Assembly: GCA_021234155.1 (NCBI GenBank) | Contig: JAJEKV010000071.1 | Location: forward strand, 793,996-857,995 | DNA from: Isoetes taiwanensis | Taxonomy: Eukaryota; Streptophyta; Lycopodiopsida; Isoetales; Isoetaceae | DNA: 64,000 nt | Direction of reading: 5' to 3' | Part shown: in pieces, positions 1 through 10,089 of the stretch | Layout: each line of letters begins with the position of its first letter | Position numbering within the stretch: position 1 is the first letter of the stretch | The notes under the pieces: generated by a model | What the model was told of the DNA's origin: nothing | The model's database searches: none | The model's input: only the letters and a program-made list of their open reading frames with translations | Made by a program: the position numbers and the translations under genes

Positions 1-1077
1 CTGTCGAAAACCTCCCAAGAAGGGAACAATGCCATATACAATATCAAAAGCGCAGCTATGCTGCCGTCATTCCTATGACTATGGCGATGCTATAAAGAGA
101 AGAGAGAAGAAAATTATGGTCTCAGTTACACTTCCCTGTCCCTCAGATCCTAACTTAACATCCAAACACCATGAGCAGCACATCCTTACATGCTGCTTCG
201 AAGACATGTTTTTCCTGATGTTGGTCCAGAAAAGAGTGCTAGCAGCAAGCACATTATGAGTGGCTGGCAATAAAGACAAAATAATCCGCAATAAATGGCA
301 CCAACTTACCAACTGATCCAAAATATCAAAAACTTTGAGGAGAGATATAATCAGACCTGCTCTTTTAAGGCTCTATTCATAGAAAGTAGACCTGTGTACA
401 GCAATAAGATGCAGTCTTTGCTCCTATGCCTTAGTTAACGAATCAACAAATCCAGAATGCTCTGAGACCAAAAAGATGCAATCCACCCTTTCTCTAATTG
501 CCTTATTCAAATGCCTCCTGAGAGCTTCCTCTGCTGCATCAGCTTTTCCAGGCACCATCTTAACATACAGTCCATTGCAAGTGCATAACCTAGGTCTGAA
601 TGTGTTGCTAAAACACCCATCTTAGCAGCATGATATCTTTCAGAGCTAGCAACAAATGATGTATATCTTTCTTTACCTCATTTAGACATGGTAAGCCTTG
701 AATGTTCTCAATATCTTGCCTCAAACTGTAGACCTTTTCATAGATGGATAAACAGTGCATCTCTGCCATAAAATGAGTATACATGAAGGGAAAAACTGTT
801 ATGAGCAAACAGGAATGCGCAAATCCAGACGGAAGTGGAATCGGATCATTTGGGAAAGGAATCCCCCAAGAAGAGATGAACACAGTGGAGTTATTAGAAG
901 AATAATGCATAGAACTTCTATAACGGTTCATATCCAGCTATTCTGCAATATTTTCGGTTTTCTAAAGAGCATCATCAAAATTTGCCCTCTTTATATTGCT
1001 TTGGACGTATTCCTTCAAGCCAGCATAGGTATAATGAGCAAAGAGAGAACAAACAGAAATTAACAGAAGTGACTTAC
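1..1077 (-). other. unassigned sequence downstream of PSF3 exon 4
   Basis: This stretch follows the last recognised PSF3 exon in the direction of transcription. It holds several minus-strand open segments (about 608-931, 430-600 and 140-320). Some end in good splice-donor contexts, for example GTAAGT near 305-310 and GTAAGG near 205. None matches the expected C-terminal half of PSF3 that I know. It may be a long intron with the remaining exons left of the window, or an unrecognised or degraded gene. Confidence 0.3.
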
Positions 1078-1571
1078 ACTGGTATTAACTTGCCACCAAG
1101 TTCATAGAAATACATGCACTTGCTTCTCAAATCAACACATGCAGGATCTGCCTGCATCTCCTTCCTTGCCCTGGACACAACCAATAATGCATAAAGAAGA
1201 AAGAGATGACCACCTAAACAGAATATTGAGCTTACGTCTGAAGGTAAAAGTTTGGAAGGTTGATCAAGGCTCCTTTACTGTAAAAGAGGTCTTCTGCCAA
1301 CCAAAAAGGAAGGTCTATTGTGGCACCACGTGCAATCTGTGAGCAGCAAAACTTAAGGAAATCCATGAACACCTTAATAAAGTTGTAAGAGATTACATTG
1401 TTCTCCTCGGAGCCCGGATCTAAGATGCCCACTTCGTTGACAGCAGTTCGAAATAAAACAGGTACCAACTGAAACCAAATGAATCAGGCATGTAAAATAA
1501 AGAAAGTAGAGCTTACAACAAGAGACAACCTCCTCTTTTGCCAAAATGTCGTCTATGTTCAGATACGCCAT
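1078..1571 (-). CDS. PSF3: GINS complex subunit PSF3, exons 1-4 (partial gene)
   Basis: PSF3 is one of the four GINS subunits (SLD5, PSF1-3). GINS joins CDC45 and MCM2-7 in the replicative helicase in the nucleus. Four exons are read on the minus strand: 1571-1530 (starts MAYLNIDDILAKEE), 1468-1397 (LVPVLFRTAV, then DPGSEENN), 1336-1236 (IARGATIDLPFWLAEDL, then INLPNFYLQ) and 1170-1078 (ARKEMQADPACVDLRSKC, then FYELGGKLIP). All introns are GT-AG. Exons 1-3 join in phase 0 and exon 3 to 4 through a split ACG codon. The ATG is followed by the expected N-terminal IDDIL motif, and the LPFWLA and FYELG blocks are typical of the family. The C-terminal helical domain is not recognised in the window. 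The first donor (GAG|GTTGTC) is weak but keeps the frame; a downstream GTAAGC would shift it. Confidence 0.85.
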
Positions 1572-2600
1572 CGACCTAGACCTCGCAGACAAATGAAACT
1601 GGCGGGCAAGAAAAAATTTCGTATTATTTTGCTCGTTTCGTAGTCGTGAAATTTTGCTCGTTCATTAGGGAAGACGCCCAGATTTGTGGGAAGAAGAGAG
1701 CCAGAACCGTCAGACAAAACCGCGGGATAAAATAAGTTGAGAAAAATCAACGCCCAAGATTGCGCACAGACTATCATAAAACGCCTTTATTATTATATAT
1801 ATAGATAGATAGATGTTTCGTATACATGTACCTAAGCTTTTGTTGATGTACTTAACTACTTCTCTATATTCCTGTAAAGCATAGCACAAACATGTAATAC
1901 ATTGAACATTAATGATAGATAACTTCAACAACAGAAAATTTAAAAGAAGGAATTTCAAATTGTGGTGTACTAGAAAGTTGCACATATTTGTATTAAAGGC
2001 AAGTAAACGCACAAGTGCCTATATTAGCCTATATTAACGTGGCAACACCAAGCACATGTTTACCAATTCCCAGAATAAGGAAGCCAAGAAAAGAATCTAT
2101 CTATATAACGGTGGCTCTGGCATTACTCATCACGCAAATGTGTGAAGGAATAGAAGGAATTGCCCTCCAAAAAAAAATGGTGTTCCAAAACTCATATAAA
2201 AAAAAAGCATCGCCAAAGTAAGAGAAATCCATAAACATTTTTAAATAAGTAGACATGGGAAATGCAACCATAAGTATCTCGACGATTCCTATAACCTTGA
2301 ACATTGGTTCTTTCTCATACTGAGTTGAGCCAGTAAGGAGATAAAATAGCGGTCAAGCCGTTGGGTATGGATTTTCTCCATCTAATCTTAAAACCCATTG
2401 GTCATGGGTTGATAAGAAAATAACGGATTTAAAAGTCGAATGCACTAACTAAGACCAACAAATACTTTTACTCAAAAGCTAAAGCCTATGTCATAGAAAA
2501 ATAACAAAGTTGCCAACTAAGTATATCTTATCCTCTATTTTCTGCAAACAAAAGTAAACTACAAGAGTGTAAATAATAGCACAATCAAAAGTTTTATCAT
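1572..2600. other. AT-rich intergenic DNA
   Basis: No gene is recognised upstream of PSF3. The stretch is AT-rich and contains a short TA/GATA microsatellite near 1793-1814. Any PSF3 promoter would lie within the first few hundred bases, but I see no convincing TATA element that decides it. Confidence 0.4.
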
Positions 2601-2619
2601 TATTCAGAAACATGGATTC

Positions 2620-3025
2620 AAGTTTAGACATTGTCCCTCACGAGTTGGCCAATGTCCATGAGGCTAAAATATAGAACTTGTCATTCCAAAGGTATATAGA
2701 AAGGGTAAATGCTCAGTCGATCATAGATCATGTTGATAATCTTTGTTTTAAAGAGAATGGTGTCATTCCTTTTGCTTTAGAGACTATTATATCTAAACAG
2801 CTCAAAGCTTTCAATCATTCATGTCTTATTGCAAGGTAAACATAATTGCCACAGATATGGGCAATAAGATATCCTCGCGAAAATAGTGTCATTCCTTATA
2901 AGAAGTCCCGTAAAAGCATCTGCAGCTGCATCACTTCCTTAAGAAATTGTTTAAAAATCGTGGACTCCCTGAAGTGATTATTTCAGATCAAGATTCGAAG
3001 TTTTGCAGTAAGTTGTGGCGTACAG
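2620..3025 (+). pseudogene. chromodomain Ty3/gypsy integrase, left fragment
   Basis: This is the upstream half of a gypsy-type integrase core. Near 2940-3020 the plus strand reads a typical gypsy block of the form KNRGLPEVIISDQDSKF, which contains the second catalytic Asp (SDQD). Further upstream the reading is broken by stops and frameshifts, although RT-RNase H to integrase linker-like sequence seems to continue to about 2630. The fragment stops at base 3025, where the copia LTR begins, and the same domain resumes after 5925. It is a dead fragment. Confidence 0.7.
3021..3025. repeat. target-site duplication TACAG (left)
   Basis: TACAG lies immediately before the 5' LTR. The identical TACAG follows the 3' LTR at 5921-5925, as expected for a 5-bp staggered integrase cut. 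Confidence 0.9.
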
Positions 3026-3220
3026 TGTTAGCGAGGCTGCCTATTCTTAGGCAACGTGCCTTTATAAAAAGGCAACGTTGCTACTATTAGTCTTTACCTT
3101 TTACCATAAAAATATCTTTTATGGATTATATATTGTACACAATTCATTCAATGAAAGTATCTTCTTTTGTGGTCAATATTCCTTTCACTTGTTTTCTTAG
3201 TAAACTAGAAAAGTTCAACA
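3026..3220 (+). repeat. copia 5' LTR (195 bp)
   Basis: It starts TGTTAGCGAGG and ends AAGTTCAACA, directly abutting the Met-tRNA primer-binding site. It matches 5727-5920 with only a few differences, mainly near the left end, so insertion was fairly recent compared with the degraded host gypsy element. Confidence 0.93.
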
Positions 3221-4240
3221 TGGTATCAGAGCCTGCATCTGGTTCTGGTGCGGTTGTGAATTTTCGAGGACTCACAGGCACAAAAACTTTGTATGTTTTT
3301 TCTGGAGCTGGATATCCAGCCTGGAAGATTAAGATGGAGCTTGTTCTGCAAAGTGAAAAGCTCTTTGGAATCGTGACCGGAAATAATATTCCTTCGGTGC
3401 AGCCAATTGATTTAATTATCGGTAATCTTATTCTGAACGGTGTTGAATATGATACTTGGATTAAAGAGGTAGATGAATGGCATGAAAAGGATCAAACCAT
3501 TTCGAGCTTTGATTCTTTATGCACTCAAAGAATCTATTTTAATAGATGCTAAGGATTTTGTTACTTCTAGTGAAGTATGGAAGTATTTGGAAAAAACTTA
3601 TATGAAGACGACTATGCATGAAGTGCTTAGTCTCCGCAAGGATCTTACATCATTGCAGTATCGTTTGAGTGATTCGTTTGACGAACATGTGGATAAATTT
3701 AAAGCACTTCTAGAAGCACTGTCCGCAGCTGGTGCTAGTATTCCGCATGATCAACATGTTGTTCATTTTTTGGAATCCATGCCGGAAGAGCTTCAGACTC
3801 TTACGATAGTTTTAGCCAACAAAAAATCTATGACCTTAGATCGGGCTTGTGAATCTTTAAAAGATGGAGTACGAAAATTACAAAGGCAATCTATGCAAGA
3901 CGATCAAGCTTTAATTGTTGATAATAAGAAACGAGGTCGAGAAGATGAAAAGGCTCTTGTCACTGATACTAGGCGGAGTCGTGGCCGTGGTCGCAGCCGA
4001 GGCCGTGGTGGTGGTAATCAGCAGTTGGCTAGACTTGAGCAACCTAAATCAGAGACTGTTTGTACCTATTGTAAAAAGCCAAATCATGTGGAAAGCGGAT
4101 GTTATTACAAACGTTTTGTGAATGAGCATAAAACTTTACTTCAGGCAATTCGAGATGGACCTCCTATTCGAGATGAACATGCTAGTATTGCATGTGATGA
4201 AGCTTTTGAAGCCGCTTTTCTCTGTGAACTGTTGTTTCCA
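3220..4240 (+). pseudogene. copia gag (frameshifted)
   Basis: This is the capsid-type Gag of the copia element. Reading opens at an ATG at 3220-3222 made of the last LTR base and the first two bases of the primer-binding site, and runs VSEPASGSGAVV... to 3552. A +1/-1 change near 3500 moves the continuing Gag into the frame at 3473-4273. That part includes the UBN2-like helical region and a zinc knuckle of form C-X2-C-X4-H-X4-C (CTYCKKPNHVESGC, about 4060-4100), preceded by an Arg/Gly-rich stretch. It binds genomic RNA in intact relatives. The frame break means no single full Gag is made as sequenced. Confidence 0.8.
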
Positions 4241-5460
4241 TATTTGATGATTCGGGTGCCACACAACATATGACATTCCATAAGCTTTGGTTAAAGAATT
4301 ATCACCAATTTAGGTTCAAAAGCTTGTATTTCTTGGTGATAACACAAGTCATGAGGTCAAAGGCATTGGAGATCTTCATATTGATACTCCTAATGGGATA
4401 CAAGTTTTGCGTGGTATTTTACATGTTCTGGTTTTGCGCCAAGTAATCTTGTTTCAGTCTCTAGACTTGCAGATCTTGGCTTGATCATACAGTTTGATAG
4501 ACGGTGGTGTAAATTTATTCAAGATGGTTGTGTACTTGGAGTTGCTTCGCGAGAAGGTCATCTTTATGAGTTTAGGTTGACCGATGATTTTGTGAATCTT
4601 TATTTGCCGGCAAATGGAGATGAATCGAGTACATTGTGGCATCGTCGTTTTGCACATGTAAATTTTCAATATTTATTGGACATGGCTTCTGATAGAATCG
4701 TGGATGGTCTATCATTGAGTAGCACTGCATCTATGGGTGTATGTGAGGCATGTGCTGTTGGAAAGCAACATCGCCGTCCTTTCAATGTGAAAGGGCTTTT
4801 GGAGCTTGTGCACGCTGATATATGTGGCCCACTACCTTATGCTTTGAGTGGTGCGCGATATTTCATTTTATTTGTGGATGATTTTTCTCGTAGAGCTTTT
4901 GTGTATTTTATCTCTACGAAGTCCCAAGTACACCAAATTTCAAGTGTTTAAAAATATGGTGGAGACTCAGACTGGTAAAATGATCCAGAGATTACGTACT
5001 GATAATGGTGGAGAATTTACTTCTGCTCAATTCAAGTGTTTTTGTGAAGAGTATGGTATAGTTCGTGAGCATACCATTCCTTATTCTCCTCAGCAAAATG
5101 GTGTTGTTGAACGCAAGAATCGTACGATAATCAATGTTGTTCGATGTATGCTTATTCATGCAGGTTTGGATAAGTCATTTTGGGCAGAAGCTGTGGCTAC
5201 TGCTGTTTATGTACAAAATCGAACGGTAAACTCTTCTCTAAAAGGTGTAACTCCTTTGCAATAATGGTCAGGAGTAAAACCAAATGTTCAAAATTTGCGA
5301 GTTTTTGGTTGTTTAGCCTATGTTCATATTCCAAAAGAGAAGAGAAAGAAGCTTGACCCAGTCGGCCTCAAAGCCATCTTAAGTAGGCTATCTTTGTCGA
5401 GGCACGCGGGGATATCGATTTTATGATATTGCTACGCGAAGAGTCATTACTAGTCGTGAT
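4225..5460 (+). pseudogene. copia protease-integrase region (frameshifted)
   Basis: The aspartic protease active site reads DDSGATQHM at about 4241-4270. The pre-integrase zinc domain follows (LWHRRFAHVNF at about 4635-4670, CEACAVGKQHRRPF at about 4742-4785). The integrase catalytic core follows, with HADICGPLP (first Asp, about 4810), LRTDNGGEF (second Asp, about 4990) and PQQNGVVERKNRT (Glu, about 5090-5130). The tail contains the conserved RVFGCLAYVHIP (about 5298) and a YRFYD-like block (about 5414). At least three frameshifts (about 4275-4480, 4930 and 5265) break it. In intact relatives it processes the polyprotein and inserts the cDNA. Confidence 0.85.
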
Positions 5461-5550
5461 GCAGACGTTTTCACTAAGCCTCTAGGTGAAAAGAGACATC
5501 AAGACAATGTTAAAGCTCTTGGTGTCCTTGAGAATAAGCATAAATATTAG
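5461..5550 (+). pseudogene. remnant of copia RNase H C-terminus (ADVFTKPL)
   Basis: Immediately after the integrase tail (ends SRD at 5460) the same reading frame continues ADVFTKPLGEKRHQ..., the block that normally ends copia RNase H, and stops at TAG 5548-5550. In full elements about 1.5-2.5 kb of reverse transcriptase and RNase H separate these blocks, so this is an internal deletion whose junction happens to be in frame. Confidence 0.85.
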
Positions 5551-5726
5551 AAGATTGTAGCACTCGGGGTTTTTCCTTTGTGACCACCAAAGGTTTTTTT
5601 CATCCGAGTGTGAGACCAAATTTGCAGGTGGGGAGATTATCTATGAGTTGCAATATTTGTCTTCTTTCTTAGACACAATATTTTTCTATATTTTAAAAGG
5701 TGAAAGACTAAAAGTCGCAGGTGGGG

Positions 5727-5920
5727 TGTTAGCGAGGGCTGCTTTATTCTTAAGCGTGCCTTTATAAAAAGGCAACGTTGCTACTATTAGTCTTTACCTT
5801 TTACCATAAAAATATCTTTTATGGATTATATATTGTACACGATTCATTCAATGAAAGTATCTTCTTTTGTGGTTAATATTCCTTTCACTTGTTTTCTTAG
5901 TAAACTAGAAAAGTTCAACA
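5727..5920 (+). repeat. copia 3' LTR (194 bp)
   Basis: It starts TGTTAGCGAGG and ends AAGTTCAACA. It follows the purine-rich tract and is followed by TACAG, the target duplication at 5921-5925. Confidence 0.93.
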
Positions 5921-5925
5921 TACAG

Positions 5926-6740
5926 TTCTCCACAACTTTTTATCCACAAACAGATGGGCAAACCGAGGTAACTCATAGCACATTTGGAACTCATAGTCTA
6001 TGTTGGGGAGTTACGTCCAGGAGCATGAAGCACTGAGCACGTGGGGGAATGGGAGAGTTATCTACCCATGATACAATTCACATATAATATGGCGACACAT
6101 TCAACATATAATATGGCGACACATTCAACAACAAAGCTGGCATCTTTTCAAAATTGTCAAGGTTGGTTGCCACCAGCACCAATGATCAAGGTGGCTGAAG
6201 GTGTGATGGAAGCAGATAGGGTTGCACAGGGTATGGATCAGATATTAACGGAAGTTCGTTCTTAACAATAATTCACTGGCAAAGTATACCGCTAATGCAA
6301 ATGGGAAAAGACGGGAAGTGCAATATGTAGTGGATGGTTGGGTTTTTGTGTGTGTTATTAAGCGTTATTAAGGAGAAAAGAGCTCAACCTCGAAAGGAGA
6401 AAGCATAAGTTCTTGACAAAGAGTTATGGCCAATTTTGAATAATTGAGGAGATTGGTAGTAGTGCATACAGATTTCGAACTTCCGCCAAAAGAAAATACA
6501 TAATGCATTCAACATCGAGTACTTGAAACCATTTAAGGGAATTAATCCACAACTGTTACCTGTTGAGGCAGAATCGGAATTGGAGGAAGCTGACCTATGT
6601 TTGTTCTGGAAATGATCATCCAAGGAAGGGAAAACACAAACAATACTTAGTAAAGTATCTCAATGCGCCACATATAGAAAAGGCTGAATGGCAGAAAGAG
6701 GAATTTCTTTGGGAGCATTTTTCCTTGTTGGTGGTAAGGC
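5926..6740 (+). pseudogene. chromodomain Ty3/gypsy integrase, right fragment
   Basis: This is the continuation of the gypsy integrase interrupted at 3025. It shows FSTTFYPQTDGQTE (about 5926-5968), the family block that precedes the catalytic Glu region. The GPY/F-like C-terminal part follows near 6400-6540 (AYRFELPP-like, then FNIEYLKPF). A chromodomain-like segment lies at about 6610-6720 (KQYLVKYLNAPHIEKAEW). Stops and shifts break it, and an in-frame 24-bp duplication lies at 6081-6128. The chromodomain places it with plant chromoviruses. Confidence 0.75.
6081..6128. repeat. 24-bp tandem duplication in the gypsy integrase
   Basis: Two identical 24-base copies (6081-6104 and 6105-6128), starting CATATAATATGGCG, add eight residues in frame. 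Confidence 0.9.
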
Positions 6741-6770
6741 TAATGGACATGATGTGCACAAGGTATTAGG

Positions 6771-6836
6771 ATGGTTAATGCCCTAGTACGTACACCATAT
6801 GCCATGGTTAATGCCCTAGTACATACACCGTATGTA
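6771..6836. repeat. 33-bp tandem repeat after the gypsy chromodomain
   Basis: Two copies starting ATGGTTAATGCCCTAG at 6771 and 6804 differ at a few positions. It lies where the 3' LTR of the left gypsy would be expected, but no LTR could be delimited. Confidence 0.7.
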
Positions 6837-7049
6837 TTGGGAGTCATGATCCTAATCATATGCCTGTGCCTAGTTCCCAGCTCAGTGGGTGATTCATTCT
6901 GTGAATCTAAGTTAAGTTTGGGAGGCGAGTCCTTCACCTCTCCTTGCAGTCTCTTAAGTTATGTATGGACAGTCTGATTTCACTTTCTGTTCATAAAAGA
7001 GACATTTAATTCTACACATGAGGCGATTTACTAAAAACAGCCAACCTTG

Positions 7050-8160
7050 GCAGCCTTTCCTGTAAAGAACTTGGAGCTCAATCCCTTTAACACGTTCAGA
7101 AGGAGACCAGAAAACAATATCAAAATATGATTTGATTGCTAACGTTGTCCATAACGAGAAGCCTGGGGATGGCTCATATAAAGCGTTCGTTCATCCAAAA
7201 TCCGACAGAAACTTTACCTCAGATCCCTGCTCTTTCTGAAACATATATGCAAATATATGAGCAACATCGACCATAAATGATGTTAATGTCATCCAATATT
7301 CAGCCATTTGGGTGCAAACCTTATTTGCATTCTTAAAGTGACATTAGCAAATGTGCGAATGTGCATTGGCAACGACATTATATCCTCGCATTTTTTGTTT
7401 TATTATTATACCATCACCAACTACCTCTAATGTTTCAGCATGCAAGCACCCCTGTTAGACTCAAAAGGGACAGCACAAGGGAAAAATGAGGAAACCCAAG
7501 CAGCAACACCAACAATGACAAAATGTTTTTTAATGGCAACTTCTTCTATCTATTTACCAGTTCAATTGCTAATGACTCCTCCTCCTCCTCCTCCTCCTCC
7601 TCCAGCTGGGCAATTTGTTAATCAAAGAGTGAGTTTTTACAGATTCTAAGCATATCTCAAGATATGATGATTTTGGTTTTTCCATATGCTATTCATATGC
7701 CAAAAAATGGACAATTGAGATTCGCGTGGATCTTAGCCATCGTAAACAACCACCTTGAGGTCCTATCCACCGAAAATCCATTGAACGTCATAACTTCCTG
7801 GCAAATCATTATGGGATGAATGACCAGATCTAGTTCTCTTTGAAACAATGCATTGCCTAGATCTAAATGCATTACCTAGATCTATGTACGCATGCTCATT
7901 CTCTGTTAACATCTGTTATCATTCTTGCACACTTTCCAAGCTGCATAAATAAGTAGCCCGCACTAATTTCTGCACTGATCAGTTTAAGAATTGCCCTCTA
8001 AGATCTTGTACCTTTCTCAATGACCTTCATTGCAGAAAAACTAAACACCAGGCACTCCGTCTTCCAAGCTTCATAAAGTGCAATCCACATAATCTTCATT
8101 GTTTTAAGAAGTATTTAAAGACATTAGCATGTGCAATGTGAGTCATCACATATTGTAAGA
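7050..8160. other. non-coding stretch with a CCT microsatellite
   Basis: No gene is recognised. A (CTC)n run lies at about 7577-7603. The remainder is AT-rich, unremarkable sequence. Confidence 0.4.
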
Positions 8161-8162
8161 AG

Positions 8163-8378
8163 TTATACAGTATAGGTCATCATATATTGTAAAAAGTTAT
8201 TGTCAACCAAGTTTTCTTCAAGAAGCAGACAAGATAACTGTTTCAGGGCATAATCTTCAAATTCAAAAGGTAGCATAAGCAACCTCTTCTCCCAGTCTGC
8301 AGCCAAATTCCTCCACAACATTGGCAATAGCTCCTTGAGGTCGACTGCAACCTGTTTAAGGAAACCAGGCTCTGCCAT
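8163..8378 (-). CDS. unrecognised 71-residue open segment, possible exon
   Basis: This minus-strand open segment begins MAEPGFLKQVAVDLKELLP and is rich in Leu and acidic residues. It looks more like ordinary protein (amphipathic helices, Trp-rich WRNLAADWEKR) than random translation. I do not recognise the family. No neighbouring exon could be joined to it, so it may be a gene relic or a chance open frame. Confidence 0.25.
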   Translation of the reverse strand: MAEPGFLKQVAVDLKELLPMLWRNLAADWEKRLLMLPFEFEDYALKQLSCLLLEENLVDNNFLQYMMTYTV

Positions 8379-8626
8379 TTATTGTGTTACCGGAGCTTTT
8401 TTCCAAATTCCGTCTCTCCAATGACAACCAACAGCTTTAACAAGTTTCATTTTTCAGTTTATATATTGGCAAACTTTGTCTTCGGTAGATTGTTTTGAAG
8501 TTGAATATACCTTCCCAAAAGGATCCTGCTACTATTCAGGCATGGCATATGCTGAGAACCCCACACCCATTCATTCTGTTGCGAGGTAGGGGCCCTCTCA
8601 TGCTTCAGACATACGCTCTTTCCCAT

Positions 8627-8844
8627 GGTAAATTTTGGCATGAATCTATCACAGTGGATTTTGTTATTGTACCATAGCTCTCCTTGTACCGAGTCATTTG
8701 GATTACCTTTAAAAATGCTGGTTCATGTTCATGCTGGTAAATTTTGGCATTGAATCCATCACAGTGGATTTTGTAATTGTGCCATAGCTCTCCTTGTACC
8801 GAGTTATTTGAACTACTTACCCTTAAAAATGCTGGTTCATGTTC
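8627..8844. repeat. about 105-bp tandem duplication
   Basis: Copies at 8627-8730 and 8736-8844 both start GGTAAATTTTGGCAT and end GGTTCATGTTC, with scattered substitutions and small indels. No gene is involved. Confidence 0.85.
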
Positions 8845-9054
8845 TATTTCCTAGCGCCCTATCCTAGTTCTTTAACGTCTCAAGACGGAACACCATAGAA
8901 CCAACCATAGATTATAAACAAAAATGACAAAAGGTCTGCTCGTGCTCATATTCTAGAAATAGACAAAGGAAAAAGGTTAGATTTTTTACCTTTCCATCGG
9001 CATATAAACTCGAATTCTGTTTGCATTGATCAGAAAGCGCAGATCAGACTTCTC

Positions 9055-9207
9055 ATGAGAATGGGTGCCGTAGAAGCGATGAAGTCTTTGATGGGCGCAA
9101 TACGGCGCCTGGATATGAGAGCTGTTGATCGGGGGGTCGCATATGTGATGCTGTTTGGATTACTGATATCCGTCTACTTTCCTGGTCTGCTTAGAATTAG
9201 GTCGTGA
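9055..9207 (+). CDS. 50-residue hypothetical membrane microprotein
   Basis: An ATG at 9055 opens a 50-codon frame ending TGA at 9207. The first half is basic and amphipathic (AIRRLDMRAVDR). The second half holds one clear hydrophobic segment (VAYVMLFGLLISVYFPGLL, about residues 28-46) followed by a short basic tail, consistent with a single membrane helix. The stretch is richer in CG than its surroundings. It could be a small gene, the last exon of a larger one, or chance. No homologue comes to mind. Confidence 0.3.
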   Translation: MRMGAVEAMKSLMGAIRRLDMRAVDRGVAYVMLFGLLISVYFPGLLRIRS

Positions 9208-9411
9208 AGATCGACCAGGGATTTCAATTCTGAAATTATTTTTGTAACGTTTGGATGGTTTTATAGAAGAAAGGAATGCACTTTACTATACTCATTTAAT
9301 TCAATTCATGGTTGCCATCCATTGCATACTGATTAGGCCACTCATTGCTATAAACTTGTATATTTAACATGGGAATCAAGATGTGTGTATACATTAAAAA
9401 AAGGGCTGCCC

Positions 9412-9569
9412 TGGAAAACCACCAAATTTTCATAATCATCAAATTGCCTTTTTATTTTCAAATTTACCAAACTTCCCCTTCTTATACACTGTACTTAGGG
9501 GCATTTTGGTAAATTTAGGCATATAGGGGTATTCTGGTAATTATCAAAATCCCTAGGGGCAATTTGGTA
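9412..9569. repeat. MITE-like inverted repeat, about 158 bp
   Basis: The ends are imperfect inverted copies: GGAAAACCACCAAATT on the left and AATTTGGTAGTTTTCC on the right. Internal GGGGCATTTTGGTAAATTT-like motifs recur in inverted form. The size and terminal repeats fit a miniature inverted-repeat element; no clear target duplication is seen. Confidence 0.5.
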
Positions 9570-10089
9570 GTTTTCCCTTTTACTCTTATAATGCAATTCA
9601 ACTCAATTTATTAAGGATAGGAACTTGTATATTTAAAATGGGAATCAAAATGTTTTATGGTGAATGTTGTGTTGGGAATTCTGCCGCATAGAGGGTGTGC
9701 AAAGTGGAAGTGCACATTTGCATATTCTAGTTTTGAAGGATGTTGAATATACGTGTTATTGGCATACATAGAATTTAGCAAAGAAGAGACTGTTGGCACG
9801 TAAAAAGCACATTATGTTGGATGACATGGGCCGAATCTTCATTCTTACAAAAGTAACATTTAATTCATGCTCTAATATAGGCAAAATAAAACTTTTCTGA
9901 ATTACCATTACATCCATATTTGCACGGGGTGTGACTAGGGCCATTGAAAGCTGTCGGATAGGCATATTTGCAAATTATTTTCTCGATCTAGACCGTACAT
10001 AACGATCCTCATATGCTTGTACAAGTTAAGGTATATTGCATGTGTGAAAGAGCTCTCACTGTCCTACACTGCCCTACATCAATCCCCGT

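Larger units (their letters stand above)
3026..5920 (+). mobile_element. Ty1/copia LTR retrotransposon lacking reverse transcriptase (2,895 bp)
   Basis: This is a structurally bounded copia element. It has two near-identical LTRs (3026-3220 and 5727-5920) with TGTT...AACA ends and 5-bp TACAG target duplications. The primer-binding site TGGTATCAGAGCC, complementary to the initiator Met-tRNA 3' end, follows the 5' LTR at 3221. A purine-rich tract (CAGGTGGGG) precedes the 3' LTR. The internal order is gag, protease, integrase, as in Pseudoviridae-type elements. The reverse transcriptase and nearly all RNase H are absent: the integrase tail joins directly to the RNase H C-terminus at 5460/5461. 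The total is well below the roughly 4.5-5.5 kb usual for the family. Several frameshifts are also present. It could only move with enzymes supplied in trans. Confidence 0.93.
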
